From the NCBI GenBank assembly GCA_965200885.1, contig OZ241737.1:1922001-1986000 (forward strand): a DNA stretch of 64,000 nt, in the 5' to 3' direction. Made by a program: the position numbers and the translations under genes. The notes under the pieces are model-generated. The model had not been told where the DNA came from and did no database searches. It was given only the letters and a program-made list of their open reading frames with translations. Source of the stretch: MPNP01 sp026710155. GTDB lineage: Bacteria > Pseudomonadota > Alphaproteobacteria > Rhodobacterales > Rhodobacteraceae. Positions 24,598 to 34,703 of the stretch are shown one piece after another (position 1 is the first letter of the stretch; every line of letters begins with the position of its first letter).

Positions 24598-25452
24598 ATG
24601 ACACAAGAAGAGCCAAGGCATTTCCTCTTGATCGCCGGTCGAGGTTCATTACCCAAATTGGTATATGAAAAGCTTGTGTCGTGCGGTGATAACGTTGAAA
24701 TCACCTTGCTACCCGGAGCCGAGCATCACGATTTGACTGCAAGACATACTAAAATAAATCCAGAAAATTTTTTGGATTTACTCCAAAAGTATAAAGGTAT
24801 GGGCATAGAACATGTTGTACTTGCAGGGGGTGTTGAGAGGCCCAATCAAACAAACATCTCATTCAAGCAGGGAGATACCAATAATCAAATCAACATTATG
24901 GGAGGTGATGATTCCATCCTGAAACAATTTCTGACTGTTATTGAAGAGATCGGTTTTAAAATTTGGGGTGTACATCAAGTTATACCCCAACTGGTTGACC
25001 ACAATGGCGTGTTGACTGAGCGGGATCCTTCATCGGCTGATAAATCTGATATTAATTTCGCTGAAGAAATTGTCACATCCATAGGTAATGCAGATATTGG
25101 TCAGGCTGCAGTTGTCAGAAATAACCGGTGTATAGCAGTGGAAACAATCAGTACAGACTGGATGCTTGATTCCATCAAGGATGTTTATTCAACATTTACC
25201 AATGACCCAGACGAGAGGGGTGGAATTTTAATCAAGGCATCCAAGCCCAATCAGGATCTTCGTGTGGATTTACCGACCATCGGTCCCAATACAATCCAAA
25301 GAATTGTATCCCTTGGAATGAGTGGCCTCGTCATTGAATCTGGCAAGGTGATATTGCTAGATTTACCCAAGGTGATTCAAATGGCAAATCAGGATGGAAT
25401 ATTCATTTGGTCAAAAAGCATAAATCGAAATACCCGAGAAAAATATTCCTGA
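24598..25452 (+). CDS. lpxI: UDP-2,3-diacylglucosamine pyrophosphatase LpxI
   Basis: 284 residues from the ATG at 24598. DUF1009/LpxI family, the alphaproteobacterial enzyme that replaces LpxH in making lipid X. Motifs: HFLLIAGRGSLPKLVYE near the start, HVVLAGGVERPN, GGDDSILKQF, and a C-terminal ASKPNQDLRVDLPTIGPNT followed by GLVIESGKVILLD. It overlaps lpxB. Confidence 0.94.
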   Translation: MTQEEPRHFLLIAGRGSLPKLVYEKLVSCGDNVEITLLPGAEHHDLTARHTKINPENFLDLLQKYKGMGIEHVVLAGGVERPNQTNISFKQGDTNNQINIMGGDDSILKQFLTVIEEIGFKIWGVHQVIPQLVDHNGVLTERDPSSADKSDINFAEEIVTSIGNADIGQAAVVRNNRCIAVETISTDWMLDSIKDVYSTFTNDPDERGGILIKASKPNQDLRVDLPTIGPNTIQRIVSLGMSGLVIESGKVILLDLPKVIQMANQDGIFIWSKSINRNTREKYS

Positions 25453-26627
25453 TCGCTGGTGAACCCTCCGGAGATAATCTGGGGGGCAACCTGATGGAAG
25501 GTTTGCTCAGGATTTATCCCAAAGTCGAATTTATCGGTGTGGGTGGTCCGTCAATGATTGAAAGGGGTCTTGTGAGCATATTCCCCTATGACGAGTTATC
25601 AGTCATTGGCATTACCGAAGTACTTTCAAATCTACCCAGGTTGATCAATAGAAAAAACCAACTGGTAGACAGCATTTTAAACGATTCCTTTGATGCGGTG
25701 GTTACCATTGACAGTCCCGATTTCAACCTCAGGGTGGCCAAGGGCATCAAGCAAGGTGGTTACAGGAACCCGGTTATTCATTATGTTTCACCTACCGTAT
25801 GGGCCTGGAGACAGGGCAGGGTAAAAAAAATCAAGGAATCTGTGGATCATGTACTTACCCTGTTTCCCTTTGAAAACGAGATTTTGGAAAAATCAGGAAT
25901 AGGTTCTACCTTCGTTGGGCATCCAATAGCAAACATCAAGCCACCGGATAAACAGGAAATAGCCCGGGTTTCATCACACCTAGGGCTAAAACCGGACAAG
26001 CCAACCCTCGTTATATTGCCTGGTTCCAGAAAATCCGAAATAACCAAAATGGGCCCAGTGTTTGCGAAGGGTGCGGGATTATTTCAGACAGCATTTCCGG
26101 GTTATCAATTAGTAGTTGTACCCACTCCTCAATTCACGGATTTGTTGAAGGATACGAATAAATTTGGATGGCCTGAAGGAATTAGATATTTTGAATCTGC
26201 CGATTGGGATTGCAAACAAAGGGAAAGGATGAAGCTATCCTTGTTTTCACTGTCCAACCTTGCCTTGGCCAGTTCAGGAACAGTATCTCTCGAATTGGCG
26301 GCAACCTCCACTCCAATGGTAATTGGTTATGATCTGAGCTGGCTGTCCCGTCAAATCATTGGTTCGATGTTATCAGTCGATACCGTTACTCTTGTCAACC
26401 TGATTACATCCACAAGAGCCGTACCAGAATTCTTGGGTAAAAAAATGACACCAGAAAATCTTTTTTTTGATCTGAAAAAAATTGCTTCTGATCCCTCAGA
26501 GCAGAACGCTCAAGTCGCTGTATTGAAACAGGCAATGAACATGTTGGGAAGGAATACTCCAAACCTGAAAGAAATGCCTGCTCAAGCCGTATTAGGAATG
26601 ATTGGAGAAAGGTATATTGATTCTTAG
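25407..26627 (+). CDS. lpxB: Lipid-A-disaccharide synthase
   Basis: 406 residues from a TTG at 25407, overlapping lpxI by 46 bp. GT-B glycosyltransferase joining lipid X and UDP-diacylglucosamine. Motifs: IFLIAGEPSGDNLGGNLMEGL, YVSPTVWAWRQGRVKKI, FVGHPIA, LPGSRKSEI and ALASSGTVSLELAATSTPMVIGY. It is the last gene of the envelope cluster. Confidence 0.96.
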   Translation: MVKKHKSKYPRKIFLIAGEPSGDNLGGNLMEGLLRIYPKVEFIGVGGPSMIERGLVSIFPYDELSVIGITEVLSNLPRLINRKNQLVDSILNDSFDAVVTIDSPDFNLRVAKGIKQGGYRNPVIHYVSPTVWAWRQGRVKKIKESVDHVLTLFPFENEILEKSGIGSTFVGHPIANIKPPDKQEIARVSSHLGLKPDKPTLVILPGSRKSEITKMGPVFAKGAGLFQTAFPGYQLVVVPTPQFTDLLKDTNKFGWPEGIRYFESADWDCKQRERMKLSLFSLSNLALASSGTVSLELAATSTPMVIGYDLSWLSRQIIGSMLSVDTVTLVNLITSTRAVPEFLGKKMTPENLFFDLKKIASDPSEQNAQVAVLKQAMNMLGRNTPNLKEMPAQAVLGMIGERYIDS

Positions 26628-26660
26628 GATTAGGTGACTTCAAATCACTGGTAAGATATT

Positions 26661-27246
26661 CAATAATGGGATTATACGCTTGATGATCCCCCGTATCTTT
26701 GAAACCACTGAATCTGAAAATAATTGTATGATTAGTGTTTGTGACAAGAGTAGGTTTCTTTGGCTGTGGCGGGTTTGTCGTCCAGAAACACAAAATAATA
26801 TCCGGAATCATCTCTATTGATAGAAAAAGCATATTCTTCAGCCGGACCATCATACCAACGCCAAACCCTCGAAAATCCCTCAATTCCGAAATAGGTAGCA
26901 ATGGCCGGAAGTCCTTGGACTTCGATGCTGCCAATTCCATTTTCGAGATCGGAGACAAGCTCGATCGGGTGTGGATGTGATGATTCCCGCCAGTCAGAAC
27001 ATCCCCAAAGTTCGGATTTTGCTGGTATAGCTGTTGTAATCACAACAAAGAATACCAAGGCATAATGAGAACCACGAAACACAATGGATTTCATAATAAA
27101 TTCCTCCCTGGTTTAAGCTTTAATACTTTGGGTATTTGAGTTGGAAGCAATAAATTCCTCCACCATAATACATAGCCCTGATCAAGAATCATCAGATTGA
27201 ATTGAGATAAATTCAAGGGGCATCAAGCGTATAATCCCCAATAATG
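26661..27246. mobile_element. Non-autonomous element with IS1595-like ends and a passenger gene
   Basis: An exact 18-bp inverted repeat (GGGATTATACGCTTGATG at 26668-26685, complement at 27221-27238) bounds about 570 bp. The 8-bp sequence CAATAATG flanks it on both sides (26661-26668 and 27239-27246), the size of an IS1595-family target duplication. The only gene inside is the secreted protein at 26732-27094. The ends resemble the start of the IS1595 remnant at 27246, so that family's transposase probably moved it. Confidence 0.7.
26732..27094 (-). CDS. Small secreted protein, element passenger
   Basis: 120 residues. A signal peptide (ALVFFVVITTAIPAKS) is followed by a short domain with two Cys (GCSDWRES near the start, ETYSCHKH at the end) and FSRVWRWYDGPAEEYAF in between. 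A GGGAGGA ribosome site precedes the ATG. Family not recognised. It lies entirely inside the terminal repeats of the element at 26661-27246. Confidence 0.6.
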   Translation of the reverse strand: MKSIVFRGSHYALVFFVVITTAIPAKSELWGCSDWRESSHPHPIELVSDLENGIGSIEVQGLPAIATYFGIEGFSRVWRWYDGPAEEYAFSINRDDSGYYFVFLDDKPATAKETYSCHKH

Positions 27247-27915
27247 GGGGTTTATACGCTTGGCGATCCGAAAATAAACACTGCATCATAACCAGTAATT
27301 AAAATAGGATCTGAAAAATGGAACTTTTGGAATTTACCAAAAACTTTAACACTCCTGAAAAATGCTTGGAGCATATCAAAAACCAACGATGGGCAAAAGG
27401 AGAATATTGTCCATGTTGTGGAAGCTCCAAAAAAATATATCATTATTCGGATGATGTCCGCTATAAATGTTCTGAATGTGGCAAGGTATTCAGAATCATT
27501 ACTGGAACAATATTTGGCGATACCCAGATAAAGAAACTCCCCTAGTGGTTTCTTGCAATCTATTTTGAAACAACACACTCAAAGGGGATTGCCAGCTCAC
27601 AATTGGCCAAACATTTGGATATTAGACAACCTACGGCTTGGTTCATGCTCCAAAGAATCAGAAACATTGACCCAAGTAAGTACTGATAAGTTTCTTGGCG
27701 GGACTGTAGAAGTCGATGAGACGTATGTTGGAGGGAAGGAAAAGAACAAACATCTTTCAAAAAGACAAAAGGTAACGCAGGGGAGAAGCACAAAAACGAA
27801 GCAAACCAGTGTTGGGTTTCAAGGAAGGAGGTGGAAAAGTAAGGGCTTTTTCAATCAATACGGCTGACAGGAACACAATAATTCCCTTGGCACTACTCAG
27901 GTGGACACAATAATT
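27246..27915 (+). pseudogene. IS1595-family transposase remnant
   Basis: A TIR-like start (27246-27269, GGGGGTTTATACGCTTGG) is followed by a zinc-ribbon N-terminus from 27318 (CPCCG and YKCSECGKVFRIITGTIF). Then, after an in-frame TAG at 27543-27545, comes WFLAIYFETTHSKGIASSQL and TAWFMLQRIR. After a frameshift GGTVEVDETYVGGKEKNKH holds the catalytic Asp region, and another frameshift leads to KVRAFSINTADRNT. The remainder is missing. Inactive; truncated before the ISL3 element. Confidence 0.85.
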
Positions 27916-28048
27916 ATTCTGGGTCTTCCCCAATTATAGTGGGTCACCTCCGTTTAAGGAATATTATTTTCCCCAAAAGTGTTGTTGAAGATCATGTTCA
28001 AGTGTAATAATCACCCTACATCAATTTCAATGACAGGGAAAGTGAGCG

Positions 28049-28784
28049 ATGACAAGACGACGCAAGCCAGGATTTGACCTCAGCCGTGAGTCCATCAACC
28101 GATTGGTTGACCTTCATCCTCCCTGGGAGGTTGTGGAACCGGAAGTTGTCCACGAGGAGCGGGAAGTGCGTGTTCATGTCGCCCACGACGGCAGCGAACG
28201 CCTGGCCTGTCCCGCATGCGGGTGCCGGTGTTCCGGCTATGATCATCGGGAACGCAGGTGGCGTCATCTGGACACCATGGACTGCCGGACGCATCCTGTG
28301 TGTGATGTTCCCCGGGTCAGGTGTCCCGAACATGGTGTCATGACGGTCAGGGTTCCCTGGTCGGAAGGCATGTCCCGGTTCACGAACAGGTTTGAGGCCA
28401 CGGTGATTGAGTGGCTCAGGGAGGCCAGTGTCCTGGCCGCACACCGGTTTCTGGGAGTGGGCTGGAATGCGCTTGACGGCATCAAGGCCCGTGCGGTTGT
28501 GCGTGGCTTGTCCCGGAGGGAGGATTGCAGGCCTGTTCACGTCTGTGTTGACGAGACCTCATTCGGGAAGCGTCATGCTCATGTCGCGGTCGTGTCCGGC
28601 TTCACCACCGGCACTGTCCGTTGTGTTGGTGATGGTCGCAGGAAGGGGACCCTTTCCGGATGGTGCGGGGGCTTGTCACAAGAGCAGCTGGGATCGATCG
28701 AGAGTGTCAGCATGGACATATTGGCCGGCCTACATCACTTCGACCCTTGGCCATGTTCCTAGTGCCAGTGACAAGATTGCCTAA
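28049..28784 (+). pseudogene. ISL3-family transposase, truncated
   Basis: The N-terminal 230 residues of an ISL3 transposase. A zinc-finger region (CPACGCRCSGYDHRERRWRHLD, then RVRCPEHG) is followed by the helix-turn-helix part and VCVDETSFGKRHAHVAVVSG with the first catalytic Asp. Near 28720 a one-base shift separates the frame from the expected YWPAYITSTLGHVPSASDKIA, which then stops. About 40 percent of the protein is missing. It lies 27 bp upstream of the giant surface-protein gene. Confidence 0.85.
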
Positions 28785-28811
28785 GCCCCCAATAAAATTC
28801 GTGGACTGTTG

Positions 28812-31800
28812 ATGCCTATTTCAAGGGCAGAACTATTGGACGCTTTTTCTCGGTTGCAGGCTGCTCTGCTGCTGTCGCTTTTTGTTGCTTTTGTATCTGG
28901 GGCGCATGAGGCCCGGGCCCAGGATCAGGTTCTGGTTTCGAATATCGGACAGGCAAATCCAACGACAACTTTCTTAGGGTTACAGGGGGCGTCCCCTGTT
29001 GTCAGCAGTTGGGGAGTGTACGATCATGCTCAGGGCTTCACCACCGGTACCAACAAAGGGGGCTACAAATTGCACAGCGCCGAAATTCAGTTCGGGCGCA
29101 TTGGTACGGGTCTTACCTATACGGTCAGAATTCAGAATCCTCTCGCGAATGGCAAGCCGGGCAGTGTGGTTGGAACGCTGACCACTCCCACCTTTTCCTC
29201 TTCGAACGATGATCAGATAGTGACCTTTACCGCTCCGCAAGGTGGAATAGACCTTGAGGCGAGTAAAGAATACTTGCTCGTTCTTGCTGTCTCAGGAACA
29301 CGAGATGAGCAAATAACAGGATGGAATTACACAGAATCAGATGCGGAGGATTCCGGGGGCCTGAGCGGTTGGCAAATTGCTAATACACATCAGTTCAGAT
29401 CAGAAATGGCAATTTCAATACTTAACATTACAGCCGGATGGCAAGATAACCTGCTTGATGGAGCGCTTCAGTTTCGCCTTAAGGGTGATGTGGCACCTTC
29501 TTTTGCCATTGCCGATGCTGAGGCTACGGAAGGTGATCCAATTACCTTTACAGTTAATCGAAATGGTGCCTCAGGGGCCGCCGTATCGGTCCAATGGACG
29601 ACATCAACAACTGGTGGCACTTACACCGCCGCAAGCAGCGACTTTACTGCTCAAACCACGGCACAAACACTAAGTTTCGCCGCAGGTGACACCAGCAAAA
29701 CCATAGAGATACAAACCACGGAGGACAGCATTGACGAGGCAGATGAAACCTTCGGTGTGATTCTGAGTGCGCCGAGTACAGGGACTTCCATTTCTGACGG
29801 CACAGCCATCGGAACCATTACCGATGATGATACCAGGGGGGTAACGGTTAGCGCGAGCGCGCTCACCCTTGATGAGATTGATGACGGGTCAACCCAAGGG
29901 ACGACGGAAAACGAGGGAACCTATACCATCAAGCTTAACACCGAGCCCACCGCCGATGTCACAATCACGCCGACGGTGCCAAATGGTGCACCCTTCACCA
30001 TCTCCCCGACGGCGAGCCTGACCTTTACTCCTCTCAACTGGGAGACTGCCCAGACCATCACCGTGACCGCCATAAACGACGACTTGGACAATCCCGACGA
30101 TCAGCGCGAGGCCACCATTACGCATACCCTTGTTGCCGCCGACGGTTCGGATTATTCAGGTGTATCGGTATCCGATGTAATGATAACCGTCACCGATGAT
30201 GATACCAGGGGGGTAACGGTTAGCGCGAGCGCGCTCACCCTTGATGAGATTGATGACGGGTCAACCCGAGGGACGACGGAAAACGAGGGAACCTATACCA
30301 TCAAGCTTAACACCGAGCCCACCGCCGATGTCACAATCACGCCGACGGTGCCAAATGGTGCACCCTTCACCATCTCCCCGACGGCGAGCCTGACCTTTAC
30401 TCCTCTCAACTGGGAGACTGCCCAGACCATCACCGTGACCGCCATAAACGACGACTTGGACAATCCCGACGATCAGCGCGAGGCCACCATTACGCATACC
30501 CTTGTTGCCGCCGACGGTTCGGATTATTCAGGTGTATCGGTATCCGATGTAATGATAACCGTCACCGATGATGATACCAGGGGGGTAACGGTTAGCGCGA
30601 GCGCGCTCACCCTTGATGAGATTGATGACGGGTCAACCCGAGGGACGACGGAAAACGAGGGAACCTATACCATCAAGCTTAACACCGAGCCCACCGCCGA
30701 TGTCACAATCACGCCGACGGTGCCAAATGGTGCACCCTTCACCATCTCCCCGACGGCGAGCCTGACCTTTACTCCTCTCAACTGGGAGACTGCCCAGACC
30801 ATCACCGTGACCGCCATAAACGACGACTTGGACAATCCCGACGATCAGCGCGAGGCCACCATTACGCATACCCTTGTTGCCGCCGACGGTTCGGATTATT
30901 CAGGTGTATCGGTATCCGATGTAATGATAACCGTCACCGATGATGATGTGGCACCTTCTTTTGCCATTGCCGATGCTGAGGCTACGGAAGGTGATCCAAT
31001 TACCTTTACAGTTAATCGAAATGGTGCCTCAGGGGCCGCCGTATCGGTCCAATGGACGACATCAACAACTGGTGGCACTTACACCGCCGCAAGCAGCGAC
31101 TTTACTGCTCAAACCACGGCACAAACACTAAGTTTCGCCGCAGGTGACACCAGCAAAACCATAGAGATACAAACCACGGAGGACAGCATTGACGAGGCAG
31201 ATGAAACCTTCGGTGTGATTCTGAGTGCGCCGAGTACAGGGACTTCCATTTCTGACGGCACAGCCATCGGAACCATTACCGATGATGATACCAGGGGGGT
31301 AACGGTTAGCGCGAGCGCGCTCACCCTTGATGAGATTGATGACGGGTCAACCCAAGGGACGACGGAAAACGAGGGAACCTATACCATCAAGCTTAACACC
31401 GAGCCCACCGCCGATGTCACAATCACGCCGACGGTGCCAAATGGTGCACCCTTCACCATCTCCCCGACGGCGAGCCTGACCTTTACTCCTCTCAACTGGG
31501 AGACTGCCCAGACCATCACCGTGACCGCCATAAACGACGACTTGGACAATCCCGACGATCAGCGCGAGGCCACCATTACGCATACCCTTGTTGCCGCCGA
31601 CGGTTCGGATTATTCAGGTGTATCGGTATCCGATGTAATGATAACCGTCACCGATGATGATGTGGCACCTTCTTTTGCCATTGCCGATGCTGAGGCTACG
31701 GAAGGTGATCCAATTACCTTTACAGTTAATCGAAATGGTGCCTCAGGGGCCGCCGTATCGGTCCAATGGACGACATCAACAACTGGTGGCACTTACACCG

Positions 31801-34148
31801 CCGCAAGCAGCGACTTTACTGCTCAAACCACGGCACAAACACTAAGTTTCGCCGCAGGTGACACCAGCAAAACCATAGAGATACAAACCACGGAGGACAG
31901 CATTGACGAGGCAGATGAAACCTTCGGTGTGATTCTGAGTGCGCCGAGTACAGGGACTTCCATTTCTGACGGCACAGCCATCGGAACCATTACCGATGAT
32001 GATACCAGGGGGGTAACGGTTAGCGCGAGCGCGCTCACCCTTGATGAGATTGATGACGGGTCAACCCAAGGGACGACGGAAAACGAGGGAACCTATACCA
32101 TCAAGCTTAACACCGAGCCCACCGCCGATGTCACAATCACGCCGACGGTGCCAAATGGTGCACCCTTCACCATCTCCCCGACGGCGAGCCTGACCTTTAC
32201 TCCTCTCAACTGGGAGACTGCCCAGACCATCACCGTGACCGCCATAAACGACGACTTGGACAATCCCGACGATCAGCGCGAGGCCACCATTACGCATACC
32301 CTTGTTGCCGCCGACGGTTCGGATTATTCAGGTGTATCGGTATCCGATGTAATGATAACCGTCACCGATGATGACATACCCGTGGTAAGTTTTGTTTCTG
32401 CTTCGTCACAAGTAGCAGAGAATGGCGGTATGCATTATATTATGGTTACAATTGAACCGGTATCATCGGGGAATTTCATGATTAATCTTCTTGAAGAAGG
32501 TGATGCGACTAACGGTGAAGACTACAAGTTGAAACCGGATGTCATGATTGCTGCTGGTAAATCTTCGGTCCGCCTCCAAGTAGAAATCATGGAGGATGAC
32601 ATTGTAGAGGAAGATGAAACCCTCAAAATAACATTGCAAAGCCCAAATAACAATCAGGAGATTAAATGGGGACAAAAAACACACGAAGTAAAAATTGTAG
32701 ATCATACACGACTTGCTAATTCCCGTAACTTGTCAGAATGGCAGGTAAGGTTTGGTCGTGCTGTCACCGAGCAGGTACTGGATGGAATTACCAAAAGAAT
32801 CGAGGCCCCGCGGCATGCCCCAACTCAGATACAAATAGCCGGTTATCCGCTTGATTTGAATGGGACTGACAACACCTCCGTTCAGGATTCGGCTCTAACA
32901 TTCAACAATAATACCAACCTAGGAGATCCTACAAACAACTCTTTCGTTTCTCAAAATGATCCCACAGAACAGAATATAATGAGCTTGCGAGAAGCCCTGT
33001 TGGAAAGCAATTTCACTGTGATCGGGCAAAATCCGTCTACACAGGAAAACCATGCCTTTTGGGGACAGATATCCCAATCGTTCTTTGAGGGCCGCGAGGG
33101 GGAGCTATCACTTGAAGGGGAGACAACAACGGCCATGCTTGGTACCGATGTGACAAAGGGGAAATGGTTGATTGGTATGGCAATCCTGCAAAGTGTCGGT
33201 AAGGGTTCCTATACACAGTTGGATAAACCAAAAAATGCCATCGACGCCACCTTGACCGCCCTAGTCCCCTATGCTTCCCTAACCGCATCGGAAAGGTTCA
33301 GCATATGGGGCACTCTCGGCTTTGGAAGCGGTTGGATAACGCGGAGTCCTGATCCGAAACAGATTCAAAAAGCGGACATTGAATGGTCAATGGCTGCAAT
33401 TGGTTTTCGAAATAACCTGATGATGGGTGTTGAAACTGGTGGTCTTAACCTTGCAGTTGTTGGTGATTCATTTTATACTGCCACCAAATCAGAAAAGACG
33501 GAGGATCTCGTTGGCACCTCTGGAAAAGTGACTAGGGTCCGGTTGGGTTTAGAAGGTACCCGAAAAATAACTCTCAAGGACAACAAGTCTCTTACACCCA
33601 GGTTCACTGTTTCCCTTAGACAGGACGGTGGAGATGCGGAGACGGGATGGGGTATGGAAGTCAGTGTAGGAATGAGCTGGCAAGATACTGAAAGCGGTTT
33701 AGAAGCAGACTTTTCTGCAAAGAATCTGGTTGCCCACACTTCCAATGGTTTTTCGAACTGGGGATATTCCCTGTCGGTGACTTATGATCCAAATCCCTAC
33801 ACGAAAAGGGGTTTTTCAGCTAGCTACAACCAATCCTTAAGCGGGTCAAACAACGACATATTCAATACCCTTCCACAAGCGGGGCAGTTTGGCCAGGAGG
33901 AAATTGGTGCTATCAGCAGGCAAACTGAAGTATCTTATGGCTTTCCGGCCTTTGACGGGAGTTATACAAACATCCCGTTCGTAGCTGTGAAGGAGTCTGG
34001 ATATACCCGTGACCTTACTCTTGGAGGACGATTGACCCGAGAGCATGGTTCACCACAGCTGGACGTTAGTTATAGGGCAAAGAGAATCGAGGGGAGTGGT
34101 CATGTGCCGAATTACGCTGTTGGGTTGGATTTGAAAACACATTGGTAA
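28812..34148 (+). CDS. Giant repetitive surface protein (Calx-beta repeats, C-terminal barrel-like domain)
   Basis: About 1,778 residues from the ATG at 28812 (a TTG directly before it is in frame). Signal peptide ending HEARAQ, then an N-terminal beta domain of about 190 residues. Next come repeats of two types: A (117 aa, Calx-beta-like, FTVNRNGASGAAVSVQW, ending GTITDDD) and B (121-124 aa, ENEGTYTIKLNTEPTADVTI). The order is A-B-B-B-A-B-A-B, then a diverged Calx-beta unit. The last 450 residues look like an autotransporter-type barrel with alternating strands (WGQISQSFFEGREGELSLEG) ending in W. Probably outer-membrane anchored, perhaps an adhesin. The upstream ISL3 fragment may have replaced the native promoter. 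Confidence 0.85.
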   Translation: MPISRAELLDAFSRLQAALLLSLFVAFVSGAHEARAQDQVLVSNIGQANPTTTFLGLQGASPVVSSWGVYDHAQGFTTGTNKGGYKLHSAEIQFGRIGTGLTYTVRIQNPLANGKPGSVVGTLTTPTFSSSNDDQIVTFTAPQGGIDLEASKEYLLVLAVSGTRDEQITGWNYTESDAEDSGGLSGWQIANTHQFRSEMAISILNITAGWQDNLLDGALQFRLKGDVAPSFAIADAEATEGDPITFTVNRNGASGAAVSVQWTTSTTGGTYTAASSDFTAQTTAQTLSFAAGDTSKTIEIQTTEDSIDEADETFGVILSAPSTGTSISDGTAIGTITDDDTRGVTVSASALTLDEIDDGSTQGTTENEGTYTIKLNTEPTADVTITPTVPNGAPFTISPTASLTFTPLNWETAQTITVTAINDDLDNPDDQREATITHTLVAADGSDYSGVSVSDVMITVTDDDTRGVTVSASALTLDEIDDGSTRGTTENEGTYTIKLNTEPTADVTITPTVPNGAPFTISPTASLTFTPLNWETAQTITVTAINDDLDNPDDQREATITHTLVAADGSDYSGVSVSDVMITVTDDDTRGVTVSASALTLDEIDDGSTRGTTENEGTYTIKLNTEPTADVTITPTVPNGAPFTISPTASLTFTPLNWETAQTITVTAINDDLDNPDDQREATITHTLVAADGSDYSGVSVSDVMITVTDDDVAPSFAIADAEATEGDPITFTVNRNGASGAAVSVQWTTSTTGGTYTAASSDFTAQTTAQTLSFAAGDTSKTIEIQTTEDSIDEADETFGVILSAPSTGTSISDGTAIGTITDDDTRGVTVSASALTLDEIDDGSTQGTTENEGTYTIKLNTEPTADVTITPTVPNGAPFTISPTASLTFTPLNWETAQTITVTAINDDLDNPDDQREATITHTLVAADGSDYSGVSVSDVMITVTDDDVAPSFAIADAEATEGDPITFTVNRNGASGAAVSVQWTTSTTGGTYTAASSDFTAQTTAQTLSFAAGDTSKTIEIQTTEDSIDEADETFGVILSAPSTGTSISDGTAIGTITDDDTRGVTVSASALTLDEIDDGSTQGTTENEGTYTIKLNTEPTADVTITPTVPNGAPFTISPTASLTFTPLNWETAQTITVTAINDDLDNPDDQREATITHTLVAADGSDYSGVSVSDVMITVTDDDIPVVSFVSASSQVAENGGMHYIMVTIEPVSSGNFMINLLEEGDATNGEDYKLKPDVMIAAGKSSVRLQVEIMEDDIVEEDETLKITLQSPNNNQEIKWGQKTHEVKIVDHTRLANSRNLSEWQVRFGRAVTEQVLDGITKRIEAPRHAPTQIQIAGYPLDLNGTDNTSVQDSALTFNNNTNLGDPTNNSFVSQNDPTEQNIMSLREALLESNFTVIGQNPSTQENHAFWGQISQSFFEGREGELSLEGETTTAMLGTDVTKGKWLIGMAILQSVGKGSYTQLDKPKNAIDATLTALVPYASLTASERFSIWGTLGFGSGWITRSPDPKQIQKADIEWSMAAIGFRNNLMMGVETGGLNLAVVGDSFYTATKSEKTEDLVGTSGKVTRVRLGLEGTRKITLKDNKSLTPRFTVSLRQDGGDAETGWGMEVSVGMSWQDTESGLEADFSAKNLVAHTSNGFSNWGYSLSVTYDPNPYTKRGFSASYNQSLSGSNNDIFNTLPQAGQFGQEEIGAISRQTEVSYGFPAFDGSYTNIPFVAVKESGYTRDLTLGGRLTREHGSPQLDVSYRAKRIEGSGHVPNYAVGLDLKTHW
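29490..32375 (+). repeat. Nearly identical tandem repeats inside the giant surface gene
   Basis: Units by start: A1 29490, B1 29841, B2 30213, B3 30585, A2 30948, B4 31299, A3 31662, B5 32013. A is 351 bp; B is 372 bp, or 363 bp when followed by A. Copies differ at very few bases (for example the STQG/STRG variant in B). A 714-bp A-B unit and a 372-bp B unit have both been amplified. This homogeneity means copy number can change by recombination. Confidence 0.95.
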
Positions 34149-34157
34149 GAAGGATTA

Positions 34158-34178
34158 ACTCCTTCCCTGCAAAGGAGT
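34158..34178 (+). terminator. Short hairpin after the giant surface gene
   Basis: ACTCCTT and AAGGAGT form a 7-bp stem around CCCTGCA, 10 bp after the stop. Only a weak AAATT follows, so termination is uncertain. Confidence 0.3.
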
Positions 34179-34422
34179 AAATTGGGGCCCATTGATAGAT
34201 AAACTAATTCAGAATGGAAGTTCAACACTACCTTGTTTTACCTTTCAAGAATTCCCGAAATCGCCCCTACCATCAATAGCATTTCATTTAGCCGGAAAAT
34301 TTAAGCCAAAACCATTCAAATATCGCTGAAAGCCCATTTTGATGAGGCTCTGAGAGCACTAAACCCTTTTTGAAACACCATTGCGGGAACCCCTCCCAGA
34401 AAAAGTTGGTACACTTTTAAAC

Positions 34423-34653
34423 GGTGCTTATATACCTGACTAGCCATACTATTCCTTATCCCCCATGGGTAGGGTATTCGCAATGGTTTCAGTCTAATGC
34501 GGATGGAAGTATCGACATTTCCATTACGCAAGGAAATCCAGACCTGGTGACAAGTGCCATGGTTAATTGATTTCCCGTCATTTACAACCTTGTGGGTAAA
34601 GGGGCGATTTGTTTGAATTGGATATGTTTTGGCTAGTCAGGTATATAAGCACC
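34423..34653. mobile_element. MITE-like element, 231 bp
   Basis: An exact 23-bp inverted repeat (34423-34445 and 34631-34653; one arm GGTGCTTATATACCTGACTA...) bounds a non-coding interior. The flanks are TTTTAAAC on the left and TTTTAACC on the right, close to an 8-bp target duplication. No gene lies inside. Confidence 0.55.
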
Positions 34654-34703
34654 TTTTAACCTTTTAAACAGTTAATATTGGTACATATTTAAACGTTTAG
34701 TGA

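Noticed and set aside
26404..26958. 184-residue minus-strand ORF at the end of lpxB
   Set aside because: Overlaps lpxB and the passenger gene in other frames; no ribosome site or recognisable domain.
29889..32297. Five identical 78-residue minus-strand ORFs inside the giant surface gene
   Set aside because: They are antisense shadows of the B repeats. Their identity only reflects the repeat and they have no ribosome sites.
29490..32375. Regular repeats considered as a CRISPR or other non-coding array
   Set aside because: The units are 351-372 bp, all in one reading frame, and encode Calx-beta-like domains; there are no spacers.
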